Below, one piece after another: positions 34,586-45,944 of a stretch of 64,000 nucleotides of DNA. This DNA comes from Cranoglanis bouderius (Eukaryota > Chordata > Actinopteri > Siluriformes > Cranoglanididae): the NCBI GenBank assembly GCA_023630585.1, contig CM042554.1:2130695-2194694 (forward strand), written 5' to 3'. The notes below the pieces were generated by a model that was not told where the DNA came from, did not search any database, and saw nothing but the letters and a program-made list of their open reading frames with translations. Made by a program: the position numbers and the translations under genes. Every line of letters begins with the position of its first letter. Positions within the stretch are counted from its first letter, which is position 1.

Positions 34586-35073
34586 TGCTAACACAAACAA
34601 ACACTCACTCTCTCTACACACACTTTCTCTTCTGTTCTGTCCTTTTGTTCTTGTTTAAATGCAGATGCTGAAAATTTTGTGTTGTTAACATGTTAAGACT
34701 GTTGGGGAAATGTTTTTTTGGGGTGTGTGTGAGATTTTGTGTTGAAAATAACAGGTTCTGTGTTATTGTACCCATCACAGGACTGGGATATGCTGCTTCA
34801 GCTTGAACCAAGGTTTTATATCATATAAACAGAACAGACAGACTTTCAAGGAGAGGTGTGACTTACAGTTCTCCATGTAGTCTGAGGATTTTCCCTTTAT
34901 TTTAATCAGATCCGAAGTAACTAGTAACTTGCTACTTCTTCTCATTGGATACTTAATTACTCTTTCTCATGTAATTATTAACATTATTACTTTTATTGTT
35001 ACTTGAGTAATTATTTTTATTAGTTGTTTTACTTGTACTTGAGTAAATTATTTGGCTACTCTACCCACCTCTG
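34210..35073. mobile_element. hAT-type non-autonomous element
   Basis: The ends are inverted: cagaggtgagtagt on the left and the reverse of cagaggtgggtagag on the right. The flanks are CTATTAAC (34202-34209) and CTAGTAAC (35074-35081), an 8-bp duplication with one mismatch, as made by hAT transposases. There is no transposase inside. A CA microsatellite occupies about 34519-34582. Confidence 0.85.
34519..34582. repeat. (CA)n microsatellite
   Basis: Interrupted CA repeat inside the hAT-type element. It keeps long low-complexity frames open on both strands that are not genes. Confidence 0.95.
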
Positions 35074-35109
35074 CTAGTAACCTTTTCCATAGATATACTT
35101 GTTCTCTTT

Positions 35110-35985
35110 CAAAGGGAACTCAACTTTGCATGAGGTTCACACTGTGGGAAGCACCCCTCGGCAGCCAGCCGCTCAGGTCCTGGGGATCCCGTATGGATCC
35201 TGGAGATGAGTGCTGCTCTATTTCTTGCTCTGTCCTCCAGATCTGATTCTCCGCTTCCAGGTTTTGGAACTTGTGCCGTGACTCCTCCTTCCGGTATGGA
35301 GAGTCAACCCACCCTCTCTGACTCCGAGGAGCCAGAGGGGGGAGCCAGTGCACCAAAAACAGAGAGCAGCTCTTAATCATATAAAGAGCGGCTCGAAGTG
35401 ATCACCTCATGAGCTACCTCTCTCCATCGATGGCAGGGAATTTAGGGGTGCCATCCAAGCCGTATAAGGCTATCTTGGCATTGATTCGCAAAAAAGCCTA
35501 TGCAGCAGCTGGTCTTGCTTGTGGGTCACTGCATACAATGGCAGTGATGCAAGCCCACCAAGCAGACCTGCTGAACGAGCTTGACAGCGGGGAGGGAATT
35601 GGGCCCAAGGTAGTGGCGGAGCTTCGCCACGCCACGGATTTGTCTCTTCAAGGTGGAGGGGCACCTATGGCTCAACCTTTCAGGTATGGGAGATAGGGAT
35701 AAGGTCTCCCTGCTGGACGCCCCTGTCGAACCTTCCAGCCTGTTTGGCACCACAGTTAATGGCATCGGCAACAGGTTTCGTGAGGCAAAAAAACAAATGA
35801 CTGCATTCAGCCAGCTCCTTCCCTGTCATGTCAAGTTTGCCCAGGCATCCATGAGTGGAGCCCGATCCAGCACTAGAGCAAGGGAGACCCGATCTAAGAA
35901 TGTTCATAAATGCCAAGCAGGCAAAGAAGGAGCGGTCCTGATGGGCCACGGAGAGAGATATCATGGGACGTTAACGAAGGAATTA
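35110..35985 (+). pseudogene. DIRS gag-like remnant
   Basis: 35409-35696 encodes SKPYKAILALIRKKAYAAAG and SLHTMAVMQAHQADLLNEL, then LRHATDLSLQ. A second frame from 35653 gives HLWLNLSGMGDRDKVSLLDA and NRFREAKKQMTAF, which continue the same DIRS gag region. One frameshift lies near 35650-35690 and earlier stops are present. The product would form the particle; here it is broken. The end of the region runs through the Tc1 insertion at TA 35984-35985 and resumes at 37492. Confidence 0.75.
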
Positions 35986-37489
35986 TAGGTGCATCTCAAT
36001 AAATTAGAATGTTGTGGAAAAGTTCATTTATTTCAGTAATTCAACTTAAATTGTGAAACTCGTGTATTAAATAAATTCAATGCACACAGACTGAAGTAGT
36101 TTAATTTGTTGGTTCTTTTAATTGTGATGATTTTGGCTCACATTTAACAAAAACCCACCAATTCACTATCTCAACAAATTAGAATATGGTGACATGCCAA
36201 TCAGCTAATCAACTCAAAACACCTGCAAAGGTTTCCTGAGCCTTCAAAATGGTCTCTCAGTTTGGTTCACTAGGTAAGCCACAAACATTCACTGCCAAAG
36301 AAGCTGGCTGTTCACAGAGTGCTGTATCCAAGCATGTTAACAGAAAGTTGAGTGGAAGGAAAAACTGTGGAAGAAAAAGATGCACAACCAACCGAGAGAA
36401 CCGCAGCCTTATGAGGATTGTCAAGCAAAATCGATTCAGGAATTTGAGTGAACTTCACAAGGAATGGACTGAGGCTGGGGTCAAGGCATCAAGAGCCACC
36501 ACACACAGACGTGTCAAGGAATTTGGCTACAGTTGTCGTATTCCTCTTGTTAAGTCACTCCTGAACCACAGACAACGTCAGAGGCGTCTTACCTGGGCTA
36601 AGGAGAAGAAGAACTGGACTGTTGCCCAGTGGTCCAAAGTCCTCTTTCCAGATGAGAGCAAGTTTTGTATTTCATTTGGAAACCAAGGTCCTAGAGTCTG
36701 GAGGAAGGGTGGAGAAGCTCATAGCCCAAGTTGCTTGAAGTCCAGTGTTAAGTTCCCACAGTCTGTGATGATTTGGGGTGCAATGTTATCTGCTGGTGTT
36801 GGTCCATTGTGTTTTTTGAAAACCAAAGTCACTGCACCCGTTTACCAAGAAATTTTGGAGCACTTCATGCTTCCTTCTGCTGACCAGCTTTTTGAAGATG
36901 CTGATTTCATTTTCCAGCAGGATTTGGCACCTGCCCACACTGCCAAAAGCACCAAAAGTTGGTTAAATGACCATGGTGTTGGTGTGCTTGACTGGCCAGC
37001 AAACTCACCAGACCTGAACTCCATAAAGAATCTGTGGGGTACTGTCAAGAGGAAAATGAGAAACAAGAGACCAAAAAATGCAGATGAGCTGAAGGCCACT
37101 GTCAAAGAAACCTGGGCTTCCATACCACCTCAGCAGTGCCACAAACTGATCACCTCCATGCCACACCGAATTGAGGCAGTAATTAAAGCAAAAGGAGCCC
37201 CTACCAGGTATTGAGTACATGTACAGTAAATGAACATACTTTCCAGAAGGCCAACAATTCACTAAAAATGTTTTTTTATTAGTCTTATTATTCTAATTTG
37301 TTGAGATAGTGAATTGGTGGGTTTTTGTTAAATGTGAGCCAAAATCATCACAATTAAATGAACCAAAGACTTAAACTACTTCAGTCTGTGTGCATTGAAT
37401 TTATTTAATACATGAGTTTCACAATTTGAGTTGAATTACTGAAATAAATTAACTTTTCCACGACATTCTAATTTATTGAGATGCACCTG
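35986..37489 (+). mobile_element. Tc1-like transposon, structurally complete
   Basis: The TIRs begin aggtgcatctcaataaatta, extend about 200 bp on each side, and are flanked by TA (35984-35985 and 37490-37491). It sits inside the DIRS element; removing it rejoins the DIRS frame (KEL to RSLLDKGAIEHV). Confidence 0.95.
36249..37214 (+). CDS. Tc1-like transposase, full length, catalytic Glu replaced by Lys
   Basis: An uninterrupted 321-codon frame. The N-terminal paired-type HTH (TAKEAGCSQSAVSKHVNRKL) and second HTH (NLSELHKEWTEAGVKASRAT) bind the TIRs. The catalytic domain has FPDESKFCISF (first Asp), QQDLAPAHTAKS (second Asp) and SPDLNSIKNLW. The last Ile-Lys replaces the usual Ile-Glu: codon AAG at 37026-37028, probably from GAG. 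Exactly 34 residues separate it from the second Asp, so the DD34E triad is DD34K. The open frame suggests a young copy, but the enzyme should not catalyse cleavage. It may still bind TIRs. It is about the normal family length (~340). Confidence 0.9.
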   Translation: MVSQFGSLGKPQTFTAKEAGCSQSAVSKHVNRKLSGRKNCGRKRCTTNRENRSLMRIVKQNRFRNLSELHKEWTEAGVKASRATTHRRVKEFGYSCRIPLVKSLLNHRQRQRRLTWAKEKKNWTVAQWSKVLFPDESKFCISFGNQGPRVWRKGGEAHSPSCLKSSVKFPQSVMIWGAMLSAGVGPLCFLKTKVTAPVYQEILEHFMLPSADQLFEDADFIFQQDLAPAHTAKSTKSWLNDHGVGVLDWPANSPDLNSIKNLWGTVKRKMRNKRPKNADELKATVKETWASIPPQQCHKLITSMPHRIEAVIKAKGAPTRY

Positions 37490-38985
37490 TAAGATCTCTC
37501 TTGGACAAAGGGGCCATAGAACATGTACCCCTTTCTCTGAGGGAGGGAGGTTTTTACAGCTGTTATTTCCTAGTCAGCAAAAAAGATAGGATTGCGTGGC
37601 CAATTTTAGGTCTGTGTCATCTGAACCGTACTCTTTGGACATACAGGTTCAAGATGTTGACGCTCAAACTTATCGTTCCACAGATTCAGTTTGAGGACTG
37701 GTTAGTTATGACAGATCTAAAAGACGCATATTTCCACATAGAAATATTGCCCAGTCACAGGAAGTTCCTGAGGTTTGTGTTTGGTGGCAACGCGTACCAA
37801 TACCAGGTCCTTCCCTTTGGTCTACCCCTCACACCTTCACGAAGTGCATGGATGCTGCTCTGGCTCCCTTGCAACTCCAGGGCATCTGTGTACTAAACTA
37901 CTTGGATGACTGGTTAATTCTAGCACAATCCAGGGAGTTGCCGATTCAATATCGAGATGTTGTTCTCACCCACATAAGGATCTTGGGGCTCAGGTTGAAC
38001 CTCAAGAAAAGTATGCTCTCTCCAGTTCAGAGAACGACTTTTCTAGGAGTTATATGGGATTCAACTATGATGAGAGCGTATCTATCCCAAACACGTGTAG
38101 GGTCAATCCTGTCAATGTTGAGCAAAATAAGCTGGGTCTGGGCATCCCCTCCAGTCTCTATGAGAGACTGTTGGGGCTTATGGCAGCAGCAGCCAACATC
38201 ATACCATTGGGCCTATTGCACATGAGACCGTTTCAGTGGTGGCTGAAAAGTCAAGTGTTTCGTCCTTGGATGAAACCCACTGAGAGTAATCAGTGTCATG
38301 TGGCAATGCATACATCCTTTGAGAATTTGGAGGTGTCCCTAGTTTCTAGCCTTGGGTCACACTCTGGGGTGTCTTCTTATCGCAAGACGGTAATGACAGA
38401 TGCCTCCCTCATGGTCTTGGGTACAGTATTAGACGGCCATCCAGCTCACGGTCTCTGGAGCGGCCCTCATCTTTTTTGTCATCATGTGTTAGTTGTGACA
38501 TACAATATGGTGGTCTCATATATCAACCACCAGGGAGGATTAAGTTCATGCCCCCTGTTCAGCCAGGCGCAACTAATTCTTCTCTGGGCGGAGGGAAAGT
38601 TTTTGTCAGTGAGTGCAATGTAATGTGAGTGCAACCAGAATGTGGGGGCAGACATCCTGTCGAGGCAGGGGCTGAGGCCCGGGGTTAGGAGGCTTTATGC
38701 ACAAGTGGTGGAGCCCATATGGCGGAGGTTCGGCCAAGTGGAGGTGGATGTGCTCGCCCCGAGGAGACAACATGCTGCCCACTGTGGTTCGTCCTCACTC
38801 CTCCCGCACTATTAGGGCAGGATGCCATGGCACACACGTGGCCGAGGTCACGTCTGTATGCCTTTCCCCCGATCGCTCTGCTCCGACAAGTTCTAGTGAG
38901 AGTTCGCCAAGACCATCTATGTCTGCTGCTAGTAGCACCTTATTGGCCAGCTCGAACATCAGGAAGCTAAGGCCCATCGGCAGTC
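37490..38985 (+). pseudogene. DIRS RT, RNase H and methyltransferase-like region
   Basis: Frames shift several times. RT: LLDKGAIEHVPLSLREGGFYS, ILGLCHLNRTLWTYRFKML, MTDLKDAYFHIEI, AYQYQVLPFGL and the catalytic LNYLDDWLILA near 37895-37925 (YLDD intact). Then TTFLGVIWDST and HMRPFQWWLKSQ. RNase H has MTDASLMVLGTVLDG, but the later TDN is TYN (VTYNMVVSYINHQGG), losing an acidic residue. The region with WFVLTPPALLGQDAM and LLLVAPYWPA (38770-38960) is the DIRS methyltransferase-like segment. The copy is inactive. Confidence 0.8.
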
Positions 38986-38999
38986 CATGCATACTTTCT

Positions 39000-39630
39000 G
39001 TGGTCCAGGAAGGTCTGTCAGGTGCCCCATTTGAGCCCTTAGAGCCTTCTGACTCAAAAGGTAGTTCTTCTTCTGGCCCTGACATCTCTCAAGCGAATAG
39101 GAAAACTACAAGCTCTCTCTGTTGCCCCTTCCTGCCTTGACTTTACCCCTGGATTAGCCAAGGCCTTCCTATATCCTGGGCCAGATTATATTCCTAAAGT
39201 GCCTATGTCCGCTGCCCAGCTGGTCGTGTTGCAGGCTTTCTGCCCTCCTCCATTCCTCACACCAGAACAAGAAAATTTGCACCTACTGTATCCAGTAAGG
39301 GCTCTCTATACTTACGTCCACCGCTCCGGCCAGTGTCGTAAGTCGGAGCAGTTGCTGGTCTGCTATGGCGGCGATGATGCTGTGTCAAAGCAACGCATCT
39401 CTTATTGGATAGTGGAAGCAATCTCTATCGCTTATATGGTGCATGATCCCGCTATGCCTCTGGGCATAAGGGCTCATTCCACTAGGGGGATTGCCTCCTC
39501 GAAGGCTTTATCCAAAGGGCTACCCTTACAGGATGTGTGTGCTGCAGCAGGGTGGTCTACACCATACACATTCATTCGATATTACAGTTTGGACATGGAT
39601 TCCAACCCGGGCTTGAGGGTCTTGCAGTGA
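39000..39630 (+). pseudogene. DIRS tyrosine recombinase
   Basis: A clean C-terminal frame of 143 codons (39199-39630) holds the catalytic half: QRISYWIVEAISIAY, then GIRAHSTRGIASSKAL with the H-x-x-R box, AAGWSTPYTFIRYYSLD with the Trp/His position and the nucleophilic Tyr. The N-terminal part lies upstream in other frames with a likely deletion. DIRS elements use this enzyme in place of integrase to insert circular cDNA. The catalytic half could fold, but there is no intact start. Confidence 0.8.
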
Positions 39631-40015
39631 CCCTCAGGCTCAGACCTTTTTTGAAAAGGCCATGCCCCAGTATGATGAAGTGAGTACACTTGTTCCCATA
39701 GCGTGAAGCTCACGCAACGTTGAGTTCCATTTGAAAGGGAATGTCTGGGTTACAAATGTAACCCTGTTCCCTGAGAAGAAAACAAGATGTTGCGTAGCTT
39801 TGTCATATTGGGGTATGCCTGTGAATCACGTCTTCAGTTCAGATTATAGAGGTTGATGATGTGGTTTACAGGTCCCATTTTATAGTCATGAGATGAGCGA
39901 AATGCCGCATCACCTGACCACAGCAGGAGTGATTCCCACAGACTTCAGATACCGATCGCGCTCAAGTGGCACTCGAGGGGCGCTTCCCAAAGCATGAAGC
40001 TCACACAATGTCTCC

Positions 40016-40822
40016 CAGACGTATTTATTTAAAATAAATAAATTTTTTAAAAAAATTTAAAAAAAACATGAACAGCTGAGTATTTTGAAATTAAGATTGT
40101 GAAGATTGGCCAAAAATCCTCGGACCAGTTTACAAAAGTAGATTTTGCATATTATGCAAATTATTACAAGTTTCAATAGGTGCAGATAAATGGTCCAAAG
40201 GGCAGTTTTTCCAAAAGAATTTTCACTATACACCTTATTTTCCAAAGAGATATCATTGTTTTTGTGTGCACAAATATGAATAGTGCCCCGAGCGGGCAAA
40301 ATGGGCAAGTAGTTCTCTACCCAACAAAGTTTCATGACAATAGGTCAGTGTTAACCCTGTTAAATGCCTGCTGAAAACAGATGGCTAATGATGGCTGTGT
40401 TTAAGTAATAATTTTAACTTTTGGTTCCTGAAAAATTTTGGTGAAACCTATAGTTTTCAGATAAATTTGCAGTATTAGAAAATGTCAAAATTTCACCATG
40501 TGAAGGGATATTGCCATGTTTCATGTATGGTCCTATAACTAGAAACAGTCACTATAATCATTATAAATCCTTTTTTTTTGCAGTAACAAAAAATTATAAA
40601 AATTTTGAACTCCTTAAAACTGGTATTGGTGACATAGTGGCACAGTTCACAGAGTGGTACATTATTCTTAAAAGTTTTAGATTTCTTCCTGTAATCAGGT
40701 TTGCAGATTAATTTTCATGCTACTAACTCATGCTTCAGGCCTCTGTGGTAAAACTGTTGCACAATTCACCATTTATCTTCTAGGCATCTGCTCTTTCCCA
40801 CAGCTGCAGTGTGTACTGTATA
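40016..40822. repeat. Unclassified dispersed repeat, no gene
   Basis: 40050-40400 resembles 34010-34190 and probably belongs to the same dispersed family. The rest shows nothing recognisable. Confidence 0.4.
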
Positions 40823-42242
40823 TATGGTGCTCTCCATGAATATTGGCACCCTTGGTAAATATGAGCAAAGAAGGCTGTGAAAAATTGTCTTTATTGTTTA
40901 AACTTTTGATCTTTTGTTCAAAAAATTCACAAAAATATTTTTTTTAAATATAGGTGTGCAACAATTATTGGCACCCTTTTAGTCAATACTTTGTGCTACC
41001 TCACTTATGCCAAGATAACAGCTCTGAGTCTTCTCCTATAATGCCTGATGAGGTTGGAGAATACATGGCAAGGGATTTGAGACCATTCCTCCACACAGAA
41101 TCTCTCCAGATCGTTCAAATTTCAAGGTGGACTCTCCTCTTCAGTTCACCCCACAGGTTTCGTGTCAGGGGACTGGGTTTTTGTGGTCAGTAAACCATTT
41201 TTCTGTTGATTTTGATGTACATTTTGGATCACTGTCTTGCTGTAAGATTCAAGCATGGCCCATTTTAAGCTTTCTGGCAGAGGTAGTCAGGTTTTCATTT
41301 AATATCTTTTGATACTTGATAGAGTCCATGATGCCATGTATCCTAACAAAATGTCCAGGTCCTCTGGTAGAAATACAGCACCAAAACATTAAAGAACCAC
41401 CACCATATTTAACAGTGGGTTTTAACAGTTACTGTGTGCCCCAAAACCACCTCTAGTGTTTATTGCCAAAAAGCTCTATTTTGGTTTCATCTGACCATAG
41501 AACCCGATCCCATTTGAAGTTCCAGTAGTGTCTAGCAAACTGAAGACACTTGAGTTTGTTTTTGGATGAGAGTAGAGGCTGTTTTCTTGAAACCCTTCCA
41601 AACAACTAGTGGTGATGTAGGTGGATTGTAGTTTTGGAGATTTTCTGACCCCAAGACGCAACTAACTTCTGCAATTCTCCAACTGTGATCCTTGGAGATT
41701 TTTGGCCACTCAAACCATCCTCTTCACAGTGCGTTGAGACAATATAGACACAATTCCAGGTTGATTCATAACATTTCCAGTTGACTGGAACGTAATTATT
41801 GCCCTGATGGTGGAAATGGGCATTTTCAGTGCTTTTGCTATTTTCTTATAGCCACGTCCCATTTTGTGAAGCTCAACAGCCTTTTGCTGCACATCACAGC
41901 TATATTCCTTGGTCTTACCTGTTGCTATGAATGACTAAGGGAATCTGGCCTATGTGTTACCTCATATTTATACCCCTGTGAAACAGAAACTCATGGTTGA
42001 ACATTTTCCTGTTCGTAGTCACCCAGGTGTATTTAAAAAATGTAAAATATCAATGGGAACATACTTAAAATATATTTTTCTCATATGAATTCATGGGGTA
42101 CCAATAATTGTGACACGTCTATTTAACAAAGATATATTTTAATTTTTAAAACAAAATATCAAAAGGTTAAACAATAAAGACAATTTTCACAGCCTTCTTT
42201 GCTCATATTTACCAAGGGTGCCAATATTAGAGGAGGGCACTG
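40823..42242 (-). mobile_element. Tc1-like transposon, degenerate
   Basis: The inverted ends share ttggcacccttggtaaatat and cagccttctttgctcatat, flanked by TA (40821-40822 and 42243-42244). Confidence 0.85.
41200..41935 (-). pseudogene. Tc1-like transposase relic
   Basis: On the minus strand the N-terminal HTH reads QQKAVELHKMGRGYKKIAKA then LKMPISTIRAIITF (41890-41780), and further pieces include RMVVSRQTGL-like and SSVFSLLDT segments. The catalytic part is scattered over frames, with stops. It is too decayed to judge the active site. Confidence 0.65.
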
Positions 42243-42760
42243 TATAATACTGCTCAACCTCATCTCCCATTTACCCCTTAGATAGATGCTGATCTGATAA
42301 GAATAATTTCCTTTTGAGCTGCCAGTTGATGTTATATAACTTGTATTATATAACTTATATTCAAACCAGTTATCTTGGTAGTGATATTTCTATAGTTATA
42401 GATGATAACAAAAGTCTACACAATCCTGTTAAAATTGCAGCTTTTTGTGAAATTGAAGCCAAGATGAATTATGTCAGATCTTTTTCCGTCTTAATGTGAT
42501 ATAGCAACCAACAGAATTCAAGTGAAAAACAAACAAATATTTTAGGGAAAAAACAATCAAACAATAATTTGGTGCATATGTGTGCACACCCTTTTTTAAA
42601 TAATGGGTCATGTGACTGTGCTCAGAATGAACATTCAAAATCATGTTTAAAAGTAATTATCACACACCAATCATCAGTGAAGTGATTTGGCTTAACCCAA
42701 AATAAAGATGTTAAAATATAAAATTTTGTTGTCATCTTCTTGGGTTCGTTCAACTGCTGA

Positions 42761-44110
42761 AGCCATGGTCTGCAAAGAACTTAGAAGGCACATATAGGAT
42801 CTCATTAAAAGAAATCACTGAAAGGTATAACTCAAAAGAGGGGTACAAAAGAATTTCCAAAACATTTGCTGTACCATAGAACATAGTGATTACTGTCATT
42901 ACCAAGAACAGGACCTCCATCCAAAATTGACGATAGGACAATGATCAATAAAAGGATCAGGAAGGCTGCCAAGAGACCTATGGCAACATTAAAGCAGTTG
43001 TAGAAATATCTGGCAAGTTCTGATCACTCCCTGAATGTTGTAACATACTTGAAGCAGACGGAGAAGTAGAATCCATATGAGAGTGTTTATTGTATCAAAT
43101 AATTGTTCCAGGCAGACAATCCAACACAAAAGCAAAGGCATAAACACAGTCTGGGCAGAGGTTGTAAACACGAAAGCATCAATCAATAGCAAACAATGCA
43201 GAAACAGTAATCCAAACTCATAAATACGAAAGACAGGCAGGGTAAGTACACGTGAAATAAACAACATGAACGTGCTCAGTAAGGCAGGCTAGAGCTGACA
43301 ATACTTCACCCCAAGTCTGAGAATCTGCGGAGCTTATATACACACATGAGCTAATGAGCTAACTAGACACAGGTGTGTGCCAGATGGCCGGGACAAGGAT
43401 TCTGGGAGACGTAGTTTGTGGTAAGTTTAGTATTCTGGAGATTGCTCCCTGTGGTGGTTGGTAGACTGATCTGTGAGCTGAGGTGTTACACATGACAACA
43501 ATCTCTCGTATTCTTCAGATGTCTGGGCTATGGGGTAGGCTAAATGGAAGTCCTTTCTCATGAAAAAGGCTGCATGAATTAGGCCAAACCATGTAGCAAA
43601 ATGTGTTATGGTCTGATGACACCAAAGTAGAACATTTTTGGCATAATTTATTATGTTTATTTATTTATTATTATGCTTAGCCCAGTAATTTGGGTTTATC
43701 TTAGCTTTAGTTTATCACTGAAAGGACACCATACCCATGGTGAAGCATGGTGGTGAGACTGGGGCTCTAGTCAAGATAGAGGGAATCATGGATAGCTGCA
43801 GATACCAATCTATTTTGGCACAAAACCTGTTAGGCCTGTTTGATGAAGATGACGATGAAGACAAATTTCACTGTCCAGCAGGATAACGACAACTCCAAGT
43901 CAATGAAGTAATGGCTTCAGAAGAAAATCAGTGTTTATGAACGGCCCAGTCAGAGACCAGTGTAACTTGAAGAGGGCTGTGCACAGGATATCCCCTCACA
44001 ATTTGATAGATCAATTTGAGCATTTTTGCAAGGGAGAGTGGAATAATCAAGATGTGCTAAGTTGGAAGATTCTTACCCAAAAAGTGCTGTATTATAAGCA
44101 AAAGGTGCTT
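42761..44110 (+). pseudogene. Transposase relic of the outer Tc1 element
   Basis: Decayed N-terminal region near 42761 (MVCKELRRHI, then frameshifted pieces with LHPKLTIGQ). After the solo LTR, VMV..HQSRTFL corresponds to the usual VMWSDETKV block, HTHGEAWWWDWGSSQDRGN-like text near 43740 to the GGGSIMLW block, and SPAG.RQLQVNEVMASE near 43880 to the second Asp segment. Stops and shifts are throughout. It is not a functional gene. Confidence 0.55.
43033..43497 (-). repeat. Solo LTR in the outer Tc1 element
   Basis: Reverse-oriented LTR-like block with tttattgtatc near its left end, ending gaggtgttaca. Sequence of the host Tc1 continues on both sides (tctggcaagt / gacaacaatctc). I could not fix the exact duplication. 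Confidence 0.55.
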
Positions 44111-44156
44111 TAACAAAGTATTAGTTAAAGGGTGTACACACTTATGCAACCAGCTA

Positions 44157-45709
44157 CAGCCGTGGCCAAAAGTTTTGAGAATGACACAAATATTAATTTT
44201 TACAAAGTCTGCTGCCTCAGTTTTTATGATGGCAATTTGCATATACTCCAGAATGTTATGAAGAGTGATCAGGTGAATTGCAATTAATTTCAAAGTCCCT
44301 CTTTGCCATGAAAATGAACTTAATCCCAAAAAAACATGTCCACTGCATTTCAGCCCTTCCACAAAAGGACCAGCTGACATCATGTCAGTGATTCTCTCGT
44401 TAACACAGGTGAGAGTGTTAACGAGGACAAGGCTGGAGATCACTCTGTTATGCTGATTGAGCTAGAATTGAGCTTTAAAAGGAGGGTGGTGCTTGAAATT
44501 ATTGTTCTTCCTCTGTTAACTATGGTTACCTGCAAGGAAACACATGCAGCCATCATTGCTTTGCACAAAAAGGGATTCACAGGCAAGGATATTGCTGCTA
44601 GTAAGATTGCACCTAAATCAACCATTTATCGGATCATCAAGACCTTCAAGGAGAGAGGTTCAACTGTTGTGAAGAAGGCTTCAGGGCACCCAAGAAAGTC
44701 CAGCAAGCGCCAGGACCATCTCCTAAAGTTGATTCAGCTGCGGGATCGGAGCACCACCAGTGCAGAGCTTGCTCAGGAATGGCAGCAGGCAGGTGTGAGT
44801 GCGTCTGCACGCACAGTAAGGCGAAGACTTTTGGAGGATGGCCTGGTGTCAAGAAGGGCAGCAAAGAAGCCACTTATCTCCAGGAAAAACATCAGGGACA
44901 GACTGCTATTCTGCAAAAAGTACAGGGATTGGACTGCTGAGGACTGGGGTAATGTCATTTTCTCTGATGAATCCCCTTTCCGATTGTTTGGGGCATCTGG
45001 AAAAAAGCTTGTCCGGAGAAGAAAAGGTGAGCGCTACCATCAGTCCTGTGTCATGCCAACAGTAAAGCATCCTGAGACCACTCATGTGTGGGGTTGCTTC
45101 TCAGCCAAGGGAGTGGGCTCACTCACAATTTTGCCTAAGAACACAGCCATGAATAAAGAATGGTACAAAAACATCCTCAGAGAGCAACTTCTCCCAACCA
45201 TCCAAGAACAGTTTGGTGACGAACAATGCCTTTTCCAGCATGATGGGGCACCTTGCCACAAGGCAAAAGTGATAACGAAGTGGCTCGGGGAACAAAACAT
45301 CGACATTTTGGGTCCATGGCCAGGAAACTCTCCAGACCTTAATCTCATTGAGAATTTGTAGTCAATCCTCAAGAGGTGGGTGGACAAACAAAACCCACAA
45401 ACTCTGACAAACTCCAAGCATTGATTATGCAAGAATGGGCTGCCATCAGTCAGGATGTGGCCCAGAAGTTGATTGACAGCATGCCTGGGCGAATTGCAGA
45501 GGTCTTGAAAAAGAAGGGTCAACACTGCAAATATTGACTCTTTGCATAAACTTCATGTAATTGTCAATAAAAGCCATTGACACTTATGAAATGCTTGTGA
45601 TTATACTTCAGTAACAGTTAGTAACATCAAAAAGATCTAAAAACACTGAAGCAGTAGACTTTGTGAAAATTGATATTTGTGTCATTCTCAAAACTTTTGG
45701 CCATGGCTG
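44157..45709 (+). mobile_element. Tc1-like transposon, nearly intact
   Basis: The perfect-type TIR ggccaaaagttttgagaatg is inverted at the right end, with TA on both sides (44155-44156 and 45710-45711). It is nested in the outer Tc1 copy. Confidence 0.95.
44522..45538 (+). pseudogene. Tc1-like transposase, Trp-to-stop after the catalytic Glu
   Basis: The ATG at 44522 starts MVTCKETHAAIIALHKKG; an upstream in-frame ATG exists but this one fits the family start. HTH1 is around GKDIAASKIAPKSTIYRI, HTH2 around AELAQEWQQAGVSASARTV. Catalytic residues: FSDESPFRLFG (D), FQHDGAPCHKAK (D), SPDLNLIENL (E), all present. TAG at 45359-45361 replaces the conserved Trp (TGG) right after IENL, and a base is missing in the A-run near 45393. 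About 58 C-terminal residues are thus lost. It is otherwise one of the best preserved copies here. Confidence 0.9.
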
Positions 45710-45944
45710 TACTGTAAGTGTTTTCTTTTTCTTTTCCTAAAACATTTCTATTTGTTTTTCACTTGAATTTTGTTGGATGCTATAGCACATTTAAAGGTGG
45801 AAAAATATCGGACATGATTTATCTTGCTTTCTTTTTTACATCACAAATACCTCATCGCTATTTTAACATGGTTGTGTACTCTTTTTATATTCACTGCATA
45901 TCCTCTGATTATTGAATAGAAGCGGACTGTGTTAATGCACACAC

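Larger units (their letters stand above)
35098..40015 (+). mobile_element. DIRS-type retrotransposon with a nested Tc1 copy
   Basis: The order is gag-like, RT, RNase H, methyltransferase-like region, tyrosine recombinase, the layout of DIRS1-like elements. The left end (ctttcaaagggaactcaac, tgggaagcacccctcg) reappears inverted at 39700-39745 and 39975-40005, as expected for the inverted terminal and internal complementary regions. A Tc1 copy occupies 35986-37489. Confidence 0.85.
42395..45900 (+). mobile_element. Tc1-like transposon hosting a solo LTR and a second Tc1
   Basis: The left end (aaaagtctacacaatcctg, then 42440-42560) is inverted at 45725-45860 (ttttcctaaaacatttctat, tttttcacttgaattttgtt), a TIR of about 150-200 bp. 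Between them are transposase fragments, a solo LTR (about 43033-43497) and a complete Tc1 copy (44157-45709). The ends are approximate. Confidence 0.75.

Noticed and set aside
34391..34671. Thr-His and Cys-Val repeat frames
   Set aside because: They are products of the CA microsatellite on either strand.
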